From Anadara kagoshimensis (taxonomy: Eukaryota > Mollusca > Bivalvia > Arcoida > Arcidae), in the NCBI GenBank assembly GCA_021292105.1, contig CM037870.1, positions 61,964,167 to 62,028,166 of the forward strand: DNA of 64,000 bases, in the 5' to 3' direction. Every line of letters begins with the position of its first letter. Positions within the stretch are counted from its first letter, which is position 1. The position numbers were made by a program, and so were the translations under genes. The notes beneath the pieces are model-generated. The model ran no database searches, was not told where the DNA came from, and saw only the letters and a program-made list of their open reading frames with translations. Below, one piece after another: positions 40,370 to 44,260 of this stretch.

Positions 40370-43201
40370 AGATGAAATCTTAAATCCATCACATACACCT
40401 GACCATGTCTCATCTTAACCTACATGTAGTTAGTGAAACACTGTGAGAGTGTGCTATAGATCACTTGGCCACCAAGGCCCTAAGAGAGAAACAGTTGTGT
40501 CTGTACTAGAAAATCACAAATAATTGTGGTGAAGTAATTTTCATTATTTCCATGGGTAAGTTACTAATGTCATTGTTTAATGTCAATGAAATATTTTACT
40601 TAAAAACAAGGCCCGGAATGGCATTTATTTTCACAAAACAATTTGAAAACAGAAAATGTTAAATCCATGGTTATTAAAGATGCCACAGTATGTATTGTAT
40701 ATATATTATTTATTTTTGTAGGATTATTCCTGGTAGATAATGGTAGTGTTGTGTATTTGTGGCATGGTTGGTGGCCAGAAGGGGACGCTGATATAGAAAA
40801 TGTCCAGACAGGGTCAGCCATGTCTAGATTCAACATAGACAGACGGTGTGCCATGGATACAGTTGTGCAATATTGTAAAGGTCAGTACTAAATAATTTGA
40901 AATAAAGACATTAAAGTTGATGATTCAAAAAAAGATTGATAGAAATTCTGCAACACTAGCTTCTTGATTCCTTTTTCTATGCCAGTTTCTCGAAACAGCT
41001 AGACCTTTTATGGTAAGGCTGTTCAATGTGCCACGCCTGTCCGGGCATGTGGCATTGGTTTTTTAAGGTCTCTTCTGAAAGACCCTGTGACCTATTTTTA
41101 AATGCAGAGTGTTTGGCAAAAAGAACAGTCACTAACTTTTTAAGTCATACAAGAGGTACTTGAAAGAAATACACATAGGTTCATGGTATTAATGTTTTCG
41201 ATTTAAATTCTGTGATAGACTAGATGTTCAGATTATCTATACTGCTTTGAAAGCTCTTTTTTATGTAACGTCATGATGAAAATAAAGGGAAATGTTTATT
41301 TATGTGTGGATGTGTTTTATTTTTTGCAGAAAAAAATCCAGACAATCCGCCCAAAGCCTATACAGTGTACGCTGGTGTAGAACCACATCAGTTTACAAAT
41401 CTATTTCCTTATTGGGATGTAGATGAAACAGCAAGAATGTTAAATCTCAGGGTAGGTATGAACTAGAATTGTCAGTAAAGGTGATTTATACTTGTGTATA
41501 GGTTTACCATTGGGACATGACCCTGTGTTACTTAAATTTGGTATGTGACACATTGTCTCATGTTGGTTTACATATTTTGTCCAGAGCATAAAACCAAAGC
41601 TGTAAGAGGTATCAACATGACACTTCATGGTTAGATAGATCTTGGTGAGGGGAATTGCAGTGTACAAGAATCATTAACTTGTTTTCACATAATTAAGAAG
41701 TTATTGCCCTTTGTTATTTTTGCACTTAAATTTTTGTTAAAATGCGTTCTTGCTGTCCTTTGTCATATATACATTTTCTCAGTAATACAGTATTTCAATT
41801 TTTATTTAAACAGACATTTTAAAAAAAGAACATAAAAATAACCCTTTTGGAACTAGCATTTATTCAGGTAGCATCCTTGGTTCTATCAAGTTTCTTGTTA
41901 CATGAATACATATGATATCCATTCATACAACTTCTTTCATATTGTGTTTTTAAAAAATTTTATTTTTTAATTTTAGGATGGTAAAGTTGATTGTGAGTTG
42001 GCTTTACTAGAAGAGGTGCTAGAGCGTGTTACACTTGCGAAGTATTCGTTTGATGAGTTAATGGAACGACCGTTACCAGAGGGTGTTGATCCATTACGTT
42101 TAGAATCTTACCTTGAGGATGAGGAGTTTGAGGTTTGTTTCTAAAATTATTAGTAGCCAAATTTTTTAATATATAGTCAATTTTAAAGAGTTTTAACCAC
42201 AAATTTGTTAAAATAGATACTTTCTCAGTATTTACGCTTTGCGTCGGGCAATAGTCAGGACCTCGGGTGCCAACAAAATTGCTATTGTCCGCACCACCAG
42301 TCAATAATTGTTTTATTATATGAAAACAATTTAAATATACACAATGTACCAAGAAATTTCAACAAAAGTTTAATTTGAAAATGTATTCAGTTCATCATCC
42401 GACATTTCGATCAACTTTTCTAAAGTCAAATTGTGATTTACATGATCCGCGTACTCTTGTAATATTTTTGTAGCCACACCGATCACATTGGTCGTGTTTT
42501 TACTGTCCCTGTCGTTCAGTATGTTAATTAATTCCTCATCGTCGTAGGACACAAATCTGCTGATGGCCGACATTGTTTACAGTTGACAGGAAGCAGACGT
42601 TAAGGGGTCAAGGTGAAGGTTAATGCGAATAGAACAACAGCATGTTACGTCACGGTCGTCAACCAATCAAATCGCCGATGACATCGACATTGCAGGAAAA
42701 TTCAAAACGTTGTTTTGACAATCACGCGCAGTCCAACAGCAAAAACTATTTGACCGGTCCGAAAAGACTATTTTCCTGGCTTATTAAGGTCGAATAGTAA
42801 TTTTGATGAGGTTTTTTTCTTTTTAATTTATGTATAAGAAATTTTATATGAATATAAAGTTAATATTGCCATTGGTGTTTTTGACTTCTTGGATAGAAAC
42901 AGATTATATATAATGTTCTTTTAATCTAATGTCAAACTTTAATTAATTATTTTACAATTTTTTGTATAAAATGTCTTCAATAATAAAACGTAAGTAGATG
43001 CTGATTATTTCTGAAATGTATAAAATTATAAGTTTCAATTAGTGTTTGTTTTCATCGTCCAGATGTGCAATCATTGGAGCTATTATTTATTTATTTATTT
43101 ATTTATTTATCTAGGAGGTCTTGGAAATGACAAAAGAAGAGTTTTACGCTATGCCATCTTGGAAACAGTCCAAATTAAAGAAAGAGGTCAATCTATTCTA
43201 A
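4865..43201 (+). CDS. SVIL: Supervillin-like actin/membrane-associated protein, 3' 28 exons (partial, N-terminus missing)
   Basis: Twenty-eight GT-AG exons with matching phases join into about 1,861 residues ending at TAA 43199-43201. Residues 1 to about 1030 are charged and low in complexity, with TQPVT-type motifs and ten SILK-like motifs. Residues about 1080-1780 form gelsolin-like repeats ([38 protein letters not shown]). The last about 65 residues are a villin headpiece ending KKEVNLF. Supervillins are cortical F-actin and myosin II binding proteins of the villin/gelsolin superfamily. From memory the human protein is about 2,200 residues, so a few hundred N-terminal residues lie upstream of this window or in exons I could not find in 1-4864. 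The KNPLK, LAGLAS and DELYE stretches match the family as I remember it. One apparent frameshift lies in exon 3. Identity is very sure; the exact exon 3 end is not. Confidence 0.95.
5117..5302. mobile_element. Copy of the TACAGTAAAAC / GTTTTACTGTA family
   Basis: Begins ATACAGTAAAATTTCATTATAATGCCC and ends GGCGGTTTTACTGTATA. The ends are inverted repeats of each other and the body has no gene. It is MITE-like. Confidence 0.6.
5776..5998. repeat. Tandem repeat, TCTCTATCTGTATATGCCGG units
   Basis: Five copies of a 42-57-bp unit containing TGCCGGTACATTTGATGATT. Some units carry an extra TTATGTAATGTA block, so two unit lengths are mixed. Confidence 0.95.
5999..8182. other. Intron 1, remainder
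   Basis: No exon seen. Holds a pyrimidine- and CCCACCCA-rich tandem region (about 7310-7490) and a diverged repeat near 7905-8060 with TAAACTTGGTAAACATG, typical of the interspersed elements here. Confidence 0.5.
7310..7490. repeat. Diverged tandem repeat with GACCCACCCACCCA
   Basis: Three to four units of about 60 bp, each with GACCCACCCACC then ATCTCTGGT and CTTTTTT. Confidence 0.8.
8183..8398 (+). CDS. SVIL: Supervillin exon 2 (TQPVT motif)
   Basis: Acceptor TTGGCAG and donor GG|GTAAAT. 216 nt, phase 2-2. Encodes [10 protein letters not shown], an amphipathic [14 protein letters not shown] segment and a basic run ending [17 protein letters not shown]. The R-x-TQPVT-x-E-E motif recurs in exons 3, 4/5 and 7 and is a supervillin hallmark. 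Confidence 0.9.
8894..9566 (+). CDS. SVIL: Supervillin exon 3, two TQPVT-type motifs, apparent +1 frameshift, alternative ends 9611 and 9656
   Basis: Acceptor TTTTTAG before 8894. The entry frame ([16 protein letters not shown]) runs to a TAA at 9053-9055. The +1 frame then carries [14 protein letters not shown] through to the donor. The length to 9566 is 673 nt; phase needs a multiple of three, so exactly one base is in excess, most likely in the A7 tract 8990-8996. Further on are [20 protein letters not shown] and [18 protein letters not shown], both similar to remembered vertebrate supervillin. The exon ends in a 45-bp repeat that holds the donor, so 9566, 9611 and 9656 are equivalent ends differing by 15 residues each. 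Confidence 0.85.
9552..9688 (+). repeat. 45-bp tandem triplication spanning the exon 3 splice donor
   Basis: Three near-identical 45-bp units, each with the donor TCAAG|GTATGT (after 9566, 9611 and 9656). In the exon frame the unit encodes [15 protein letters not shown]. Because 45 is a multiple of three and the downstream phase is the same, use of any donor keeps the frame. Confidence 0.95.
10078..10218. repeat. About 74-bp direct duplication
   Basis: AAAAGTCCCATGATATTGT...GAATCAATTAGCCAT occurs twice in direct tandem with few differences. Confidence 0.9.
10671..12513. mobile_element. Second element with tandem core, right end shared with 2317-3315
   Basis: Left end AGATGAGCTATTG followed by a GTCCGTCGTGCG run. 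A unique part (CTCCTCCAAAACCACTGGGC, GGAGTTATGTCCCCTTGGGG) is then followed by nine units of about 145 bp with TTTTTGTATAGGCATGTATA and AAGGTCAAGGTCA. The right end TTCAGGTGAGCGTTAAGGCC and palindrome AGGCCCATGGGCCT then CTTGTT match the first element. No open reading frame. Confidence 0.85.
13258..13510. repeat. About 85-bp diverged tandem repeat (TATAAAGACCA...TTAAGGTCC)
   Basis: Three units with AAGACCA-CTGT-CATTAGGA and TTTAAGGTCCCT-TGCTT. The same sequence family recurs at 25870-26350 and 63866-64000. Confidence 0.75.
14000..14200 (+). mobile_element. tRNA-like SINE copy, family 2
   Basis: Starts GGTGGCTGATTGGTCTATAG (box A-like) with GGTTGAAATCCC (box B-like) about 75 bp later, then the shared body TCTGGTTCCCTCCACTATTT. 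It is old and diverged. Confidence 0.55.
14615..14860. repeat. About 85-bp tandem triplication
   Basis: Three units with TACTCGAGTCTGTGT, GTCCCAGAAA and GTCAGTTGGTTCAAGCTGTT. Confidence 0.92.
16632..16767 (+). CDS. SVIL: Supervillin exon 4
   Basis: Acceptor TTATAAAG and donor CTCAG|GTAAAT. 136 nt, phase 2 to 0. Encodes [19 protein letters not shown], a PPPP run and a basic stretch [14 protein letters not shown]. The TQPVT motif is cut by the intron after TQ. Confidence 0.9.
16842..16892. repeat. (TA)n microsatellite in intron 4
   Basis: TATATA run of about 50 bp with one G interruption, 75 bp after exon 4. Confidence 0.98.
17530..17815 (-). mobile_element. Reverse-oriented SINE family 2 copies
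   Basis: Contains GAGTGGAGTAATG, GGGATTCAAACC and CACTTTAGACCACTC, then GGATTTGAACCTAG and TTCCGACCATTC: two reverse-oriented tRNA-like heads in tandem. It lies just before exon 5. Confidence 0.55.
17865..18096 (+). CDS. SVIL: Supervillin exon 5
   Basis: Acceptor CTATTTCAG; weak donor AGAG|GTTTTT. 232 nt, phase 0 to 1. Starts with [14 protein letters not shown], completing the split TQ|PVT motif, then a Ser-rich tail ([20 protein letters not shown]). The donor is chosen because the G it leaves joins GT of exon 6 to make the Gly of the first GILK motif. The foldback element at 18158 lies 61 bp downstream. Confidence 0.88.
18158..18372. mobile_element. Foldback (palindromic MITE-like) element, copy A
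   Basis: GTTTCACAATCATTTC...TTTTCCTTAACTTAAATTTG at the left is the inverse of CAGATTTAAGTTAAGGAAAA...AATGATTGTGAAAC at the right. About 215 bp, in intron 5. Related copies at 23586, 62421 and 62686. Confidence 0.9.
18820..19543 (+). CDS. SVIL: Supervillin exon 6, array of ten SILK-type (PP1-docking-like) motifs
   Basis: Acceptor TTGTAG and donor AAAG|GTAGGT. 724 nt, phase 1 to 2, about 241 residues. Ten copies of [KR]-[GS]-[IV]-L-[KR] occur in the first 162 residues, 14-22 residues apart: GILK six times, SILR, SVLR, SILK and SVLK. The linkers are Ser-, Glu- and Lys-rich with several SPE/SPD sites. [GS]IL[RK] is the SILK motif known from PP1 regulators such as inhibitor-2. After the array come an acidic segment and a basic end [16 protein letters not shown]. 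No hydrophobic core is visible; probably disordered. Confidence 0.93.
20420..21080. repeat. About 120-bp diverged tandem repeat
   Basis: Five to six units with AATCAGTATACCAC, CAACAGCCC, AAGGT-GTTTTACAGC-AGCC and CACTCATTTAA in the same order. Confidence 0.85.
21665..21770. repeat. About 50-bp direct duplication
   Basis: GAGTTTGAAAAGAACATGTA...TTTGGTG-AGA-TTTTT occurs twice. Confidence 0.85.
21938..22190 (+). mobile_element. Two tandem tRNA-like SINE heads
   Basis: GGATAGCTCAGTTGGTAAAG and AACAGCTCAGTTGATAGTG both look like box A of a tRNA. Each is followed about 40 bp later by a degenerate box B (AGGTCTGATCCCTGG; GAGTTCTATCCC). They are not intact tRNA genes. Confidence 0.6.
22845..23145 (+). 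mobile_element. SINE family 1 copy (5' truncated)
   Basis: From GGGTTTGAAACCAGGTCGGG (box B) through GACTTGAAAATAGGTAGTGA and CCAAGCACTCGGCATA to GTGAAATATTCTTGACTTGA and an (AATC)n tail. The same body occurs at 35650-35955. Confidence 0.8.
23586..23832. mobile_element. Foldback element, copy B
   Basis: GGTCCCGGTTTCACAAT...ATTCCTTAGCTAAGATTTTC mirrored by GAAAATCTTAGCTAAGGAAT...GAAACCGGGACC. Long, good arms, so probably younger than copy A. Intron 6, 167 bp before exon 7. Confidence 0.93.
23999..24175 (+). CDS. SVIL: Supervillin exon 7 (TQPVT motif)
   Basis: Acceptor ATTTTCAG and donor ACAG|GTAACC. 177 nt, phase 2-2. Encodes [16 protein letters not shown] and then [20 protein letters not shown], one degenerate and one good TQPVT motif, followed by [12 protein letters not shown]. 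It is a symmetric exon, so it can be skipped without a frameshift. Confidence 0.9.
24821..25059 (+). CDS. SVIL: Supervillin exon 8
   Basis: Acceptor TTGAACAG and donor GGAG|GTAATT. 239 nt, phase 2 to 1. Encodes [16 protein letters not shown] and [20 protein letters not shown], a pair of similar units (L-x-x-L-x-x-S-x-x-x-W-K). They match the tandem 'QSGEEDWRNR'-type units of vertebrate supervillin as remembered. It ends near [10 protein letters not shown]. Confidence 0.92.
25190..25450 (+). mobile_element. SINE family 1-like copy, diverged
   Basis: ACATGGCCAAGTTGTACGCA (box A-like) and GTGGGTTTGAACCTC (box B-like), then TTTCAGAAGAGACTCAAAAC similar to the family 1 body. Confidence 0.5.
25582..25638 (+). 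CDS. SVIL: Supervillin exon 9 (57-nt microexon)
   Basis: Acceptor TTTTTTAAG and donor AAAG|GTATAA. 57 nt, phase 1-1, encoding [18 protein letters not shown]. Too short for ORF-length filters; supported by phase on both sides and good sites. Symmetric, so a possible cassette. Confidence 0.75.
25870..26355. mobile_element. TACAGTAAA-bounded element with GACCACC...AAGGTCC units
   Basis: Starts ATTACAGTAAAGCCTGCTATGATGACC and ends ACAGGCTTTACTGTATAG, an inverted terminal pair. Inside are about five diverged 80-bp units with TTAAGACCAGT and TTAAGGTCCCTTTGCTT. Confidence 0.75.
26570..26910. repeat. About 120-bp diverged tandem repeat
   Basis: Three units with AGTTATTTA/TGTTATTTACCC, ACAAATATTTAT-TGGAAA-CAGCAAA and TTTTGAA-TT. 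AT-rich. Confidence 0.75.
27320..27625 (+). mobile_element. Repeat fragment ending in poly(A)
   Basis: Carries TTGTCCGCTGCCTTTCGAAG, TCCTCCTTGGAGTTATGGCC and CTTTGAAC, then a 36-base A run (about 27580-27615). Similar phrases occur in the tandem-core elements. The A run suggests retroposition or simple expansion. Confidence 0.5.
28061..28153 (+). CDS. SVIL: Supervillin exon 10 (93 nt)
   Basis: Acceptor ACATTTCAG and donor GCAG|GTAAGA. 93 nt, phase 1-1, encoding [20 protein letters not shown] and then [11 protein letters not shown]. Acidic-serine linker. Phase fits both neighbours; symmetric. Confidence 0.8.
28485..29185. repeat. About 83-bp intronic minisatellite, eight to nine units
   Basis: Units contain GGCATGCTTAGAG-ACCATG, TCAAATGACATCCCTAAAC and GATGAAACTAACAACC. 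Two unit types are interleaved (one with AATCACTTTAAAGGACAAAT). The last three to four copies are almost identical, so recent expansion. Confidence 0.95.
29790..30085. mobile_element. TACAGTAAAACC-family element
   Basis: Left TTTACAGTTAAACCTCTTTA and right TCAAGGTTTTACTGTATATA are inverted ends. An inner boundary pair near 29905-29925 (TTTACTGTAAAAACCTC) suggests two copies joined. Confidence 0.7.
30325..30605. repeat. About 108-bp tandem triplication
   Basis: Three units starting GTGTTTAGTCATATAATATT with GGCCAAGCAAATATAATCAT; first two nearly identical, third 3'-truncated. Confidence 0.95.
30747..30777. repeat. (GA)n microsatellite
   Basis: GAGAGA run of about 30 bp in intron 10. Confidence 0.95.
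31328..31532 (+). CDS. SVIL: Supervillin exon 11
   Basis: Acceptor ATTACAG and donor GACAT|GTATGT. 205 nt, phase 1 to 2. Encodes an acidic linker ([20 protein letters not shown]) and [16 protein letters not shown]. It corresponds in place to the segment before RPKRR-KNPLK in supervillin. Confidence 0.88.
31805..31990 (+). mobile_element. SINE family 2 copy
   Basis: AATGACTAAGTGATTTAACA (box A-like), TTGAATCCCATTTGGG (box B-like) and TCTGGTTACCTTCACCATCT (shared body). Intron 11. Confidence 0.55.
32068..32228 (+). CDS. SVIL: Supervillin exon 12 (KNPLK region)
   Basis: Acceptor TATTTAG and donor GCAA|GTAAGT. 161 nt, phase 2 to 1. Encodes [20 protein letters not shown] and [10 protein letters not shown], a basic, strongly conserved supervillin stretch just ahead of the gelsolin-like half. 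Confidence 0.92.
32454..32612 (+). CDS. SVIL: Supervillin exon 13
   Basis: Acceptor TTTCATAG and donor AAAG|GTAAAC. 159 nt, phase 1-1. Encodes [18 protein letters not shown] and [11 protein letters not shown], the highly conserved entry into the first gelsolin-like repeat. Confidence 0.95.
32887..33128. repeat. 34-bp minisatellite, about seven perfect units
   Basis: Unit CAATACAAATTAGTGATAAA then ACAGGCAAACTAGA, essentially identical in all copies. In intron 13. Likely variable in copy number. Confidence 0.97.
33427..33563 (+). CDS. SVIL: Supervillin exon 14 (gelsolin-like repeat 1)
   Basis: Acceptor ATGTAG and donor TAAG|GTTAGT. 137 nt, phase 1 to 0. Encodes [20 protein letters not shown] and then [24 protein letters not shown]: the gelsolin-type beta strands with the SGDC-Y turn. 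Confidence 0.95.
34185..34332 (+). CDS. SVIL: Supervillin exon 15
   Basis: Acceptor TTTATAG and donor GACC|GTAAGT. 148 nt, phase 0 to 1. Encodes [17 protein letters not shown] and [15 protein letters not shown], the helix and end of repeat 1. Confidence 0.95.
34678..34823 (+). CDS. SVIL: Supervillin exon 16
   Basis: Acceptor TTTTACAG and donor TGAG|GTATCT. 146 nt, phase 1 to 0. Encodes [20 protein letters not shown] and [20 protein letters not shown] and the ETN-IY stretch are supervillin-specific. Confidence 0.95.
34888..35340. mobile_element. TACAGTAAAACC-family cluster, intron 16
   Basis: Repeated CAGTAAAA-CT-TTTTAATGCCA with TTTGCCACC-TGCTTATCACC. The right end GAGGTTTTACTGTATAATTC inverts the left. 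Confidence 0.75.
35415..35571 (+). CDS. SVIL: Supervillin exon 17 (gelsolin-like repeat 2)
   Basis: Acceptor TTTTAG and donor CTGA|GTGAGT. 157 nt, phase 0 to 1. Encodes [35 protein letters not shown], a canonical gelsolin strand-helix signature. Confidence 0.95.
35645..35955 (+). mobile_element. SINE family 1, nearly full length
   Basis: tRNA-like head TGGCAGCTGAGTTGGTAGAG (box A) and GTGGGTTTGAAACCC (box B), body GACTTGAAAATAGGTTGTGA, tail GTGAAATATTCTTGATTTGG. Intron 17. The body matches 22845-23145 closely. Confidence 0.85.
36397..36566 (+). CDS. SVIL: Supervillin exon 18
   Basis: Acceptor TTTTACAG and donor TAAA|GTAAAT. 170 nt, phase 1 to 0. Encodes [19 protein letters not shown] and REKFSDWPD, the conserved linker after repeat 2. 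Confidence 0.93.
36685..36850. mobile_element. TACAGTAAAACC-family element, intron 18
   Basis: ATACAGTAAAACCTTGTTTA...AAATCAAGGCTCTTTTGTAT; about 165 bp, the right end mutated. Confidence 0.7.
37018..37127 (+). CDS. SVIL: Supervillin exon 19
   Basis: Acceptor AATTTCAG and donor AATG|GTATGT. 110 nt, phase 0 to 2. Encodes [22 protein letters not shown] and SHVGRGKEW. Matches the DVKAYD...LDGVNVGRG stretch of supervillin as remembered. Confidence 0.92.
37319..37488 (+). CDS. SVIL: Supervillin exon 20 (gelsolin-like repeat 3)
   Basis: Acceptor TATTTTAG and donor AAAG|GTACAG. 170 nt, phase 2 to 1. Encodes [12 protein letters not shown] and [19 protein letters not shown]. The donor flows directly into the TACAGTAAAACC repeat at 37490. 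Confidence 0.95.
37490..37880. repeat. About 60-bp tandem array of the TACAGTAAAACC unit, intron 20
   Basis: Six to seven units of TACAGTAAAACCTCA-TATA then TGCCCC-AA-AACTTTGCCA and CTTGCTTATCACC. The array starts two bases after the exon 20 donor. Confidence 0.9.
38083..38237 (+). CDS. SVIL: Supervillin exon 21
   Basis: Acceptor TTTCAACAG and donor TCAG|GTAAGG. 155 nt, phase 1 to 0. Encodes [20 protein letters not shown] and [13 protein letters not shown], nearly identical to the remembered vertebrate sequence. Confidence 0.96.
38537..38850 (+). CDS. SVIL: Supervillin exon 22 (gelsolin-like repeat 4)
   Basis: Acceptor TTTTTTAG and donor AGAA|GTAAGT. 314 nt, phase 0 to 2. Encodes [50 protein letters not shown] and SAAERLKQK. 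Longest exon of the gelsolin-like half. Confidence 0.96.
39290..39500. mobile_element. Interspersed repeat fragment, intron 22
   Basis: ATATAAGAATTGGCTGTCCA...CTTCCATGTCTATGGATTGA with TTTGATCAAACTTGGTTCAA, a layout like the left parts of the tandem-core elements. No coding content. Confidence 0.45.
39583..39722 (+). CDS. SVIL: Supervillin exon 23
   Basis: Acceptor TTTATAG and donor ACAG|GTAATT. 140 nt, phase 2 to 1. Encodes [20 protein letters not shown] and [17 protein letters not shown]. The CPLE-GL and FW stretches are conserved. Confidence 0.93.
40164..40319 (+). CDS. SVIL: Supervillin exon 24
   Basis: Acceptor TTTTTCAG and donor CCAG|GTAAGT. 156 nt, phase 1-1. Encodes [19 protein letters not shown] and [14 protein letters not shown], the start of repeat 5. 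Confidence 0.92.
40335..40373. repeat. (GA)n microsatellite in intron 24
   Basis: GAGAGA run of about 37 bp starting 15 bp after the exon 24 donor, followed by an echo of exon 24 sequence (AAATCCATCACATACACCTG). Confidence 0.95.
40376..40412 (+). repeat. Duplicated piece of exon 24 in intron 24
   Basis: TTAAATCCATCACATACACC then TGACCATGTCTCATCTTA repeats 40238-40276 of exon 24 with a C/A change. It has no splice sites and is not a coding exon. Confidence 0.9.
40722..40880 (+). CDS. SVIL: Supervillin exon 25 (gelsolin-like repeat 5)
   Basis: Acceptor TTTTGTAG and donor AAAG|GTCAGT. 159 nt, phase 1-1. Encodes [20 protein letters not shown] and [17 protein letters not shown]. Confidence 0.95.
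41010..41150 (-). mobile_element. SINE family 1 fragment, reverse orientation
   Basis: AAGGTCTCTTCTGAAAGACC...CAGAGTGTTTGGCAAAAAGA and ACAGTCACTAACTTTTTAAG mirror the family 1 body (GTGACTGTTCTTTCCCCAAG). Confidence 0.7.
41330..41451 (+). CDS. SVIL: Supervillin exon 26
   Basis: Acceptor TTTTGCAG and donor TCAGG|GTAGGT. 122 nt, phase 1 to 0. Encodes [20 protein letters not shown], the end of the gelsolin-like region. Confidence 0.94.
41977..42132 (+). CDS. SVIL: Supervillin exon 27 (headpiece N-terminal part)
   Basis: Acceptor AATTTTAG and donor TGAG|GTTTGT. 156 nt, phase 0-0. Encodes [19 protein letters not shown] and SYLEDEEFE. This is the N-terminal subdomain of the villin headpiece, with the [15 protein letters not shown] signature. 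Confidence 0.96.
42225..42800 (-). mobile_element. Mobile-element fragment with N-terminal piece of a recombinase-like gene
   Basis: Lies in intron 27, antisense to supervillin. From 42573 down to 42370 an open frame of 67 residues starts [20 protein letters not shown], contains [19 protein letters not shown] and ends at a stop after LNTFSN. The layout (acidic start, 'KDSKNT', then a helical stretch) resembles the N-terminus of tyrosine-recombinase-like genes common in molluscs (Crypton/DUF3504 type), from memory. No catalytic domain follows, so it is truncated. The 150 bp upstream of the ATG is richer in CG than the flanks, as a former promoter might be. Confidence 0.5.
43081..43110. repeat. 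(TTTA)n microsatellite at the last supervillin acceptor
   Basis: Seven TTTA units end four bases before exon 28 and form its polypyrimidine-like tract. Confidence 0.97.
43115..43201 (+). CDS. SVIL: Supervillin exon 28, villin headpiece C-terminal subdomain and stop
   Basis: Acceptor TTATCTAG follows directly on a TTTA microsatellite. 87 nt, encoding 28 residues ([18 protein letters not shown], then [10 protein letters not shown]) and TAA. The P-x-W turn, the KK pair and terminal LF are typical of headpiece domains. Confidence 0.97.
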   Translation, partial: EVLEMTKEEFYAMPSWKQSKLKKEVNLF

Positions 43202-44260
43202 GTTGAGCTGTTTGATTCATTCTACACATACTATGGTGCTTTCAAATTTGTGTTCAGAATTTGACAAGGAAGGCCAGTAATTTAACGATCTTCCACAGAC
43301 TTCTAAAAGTCAGGAACCATGTTGTGATATCAGGAACAGAGATTGGCATTATTTTGTATCCATATAACAGACAGTCGATTAATGGATGTGCTACTGTTGC
43401 CAAAGCAGTGGATTTATGGGATGTACATCTGCTGTTGTCAAGGCAGTGGATTAAGCAATGTACTTCTGCTGTTGCCAAGGCAGTGGATTTATGGGATGTA
43501 TGTCAGTTGTTGCCAAGACAACAGATCTATGGATCTGCCTCTGCTGTTGTCAAGGCAATTGATTGATGGATGCTTGTCTGCTGTTTGGAAATCCAGCCAA
43601 TTATTTTGGCGTACCTTTTTAATTACGATGTTGACAGGGTATTTTATGTCACTGTTTAATCTACCACAAGTGAAAAAAAACATGGGACTATGTGCATTAA
43701 AACTTGATTTCTACTGCAGCATTCATCACACACTATCAATTAAAGTTGGGAAAGGAGTAAATTAGGGAGCTAAGGGGCATCATTTTCATAGTTAGAATTT
43801 ATTTTGGAACATTATTTCTCATAAGGTGTAACCATTCAAATTGTTGTTTGTGCTGAACCTGTTGCATCTTAGCTTATCAAATTTACATTTTTCTGACACC
43901 ATTTTCATGGGGGAAAATAAGCATTTTGAAATGAAGAAAACTTAAATTCATGTCAATTTAGTTTTTGTTTACCATGACTGTGTTAGCCCTCTGCTCTTTT
44001 CAAGGATAGCTATAGCATAGCTGCTCCAAAATTTGTCATAGAAATATTTGTTTCTTTGCTGTTGTTGTTATGAAATCTGTGTGCAAGCATTTTCTGGATA
44101 CCATGCAATTTAAATAACCTAAATGCCTTTGCAAATTTGCCTGTTGCCAAATAATGTCTTGTTTTGTTTATTTATGTGCGTCTTGTTGTCTATATCGAGG
44201 CCTTACATTCTGCAAATAATTTTTTTTTAAATTAAAAAAAAGAAATATAATAAATTGATT
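43202..44260 (+). other. SVIL: Supervillin 3' UTR (end uncertain)
   Basis: Sequence after the TAA has no coding pattern. First AATAAA is near 44248, another near 44712, and further ones near 46064 and 47637. Which is used cannot be told from sequence alone. Confidence 0.4.
43391..43585. repeat. 37-38-bp minisatellite in the supervillin 3' UTR
   Basis: Five to six units of CTGCTGTTGCCAAGGCAGTG followed by GATTTATGGGATGTA-GT. Long open frames across it (43261-43765) are products of the repeat. Confidence 0.92.

Noticed and set aside
43261..43765. Plus-strand frames of 101 and 140 residues after supervillin
   Set aside because: They run through a minisatellite whose units lack stops, after the conserved headpiece end and stop codon.
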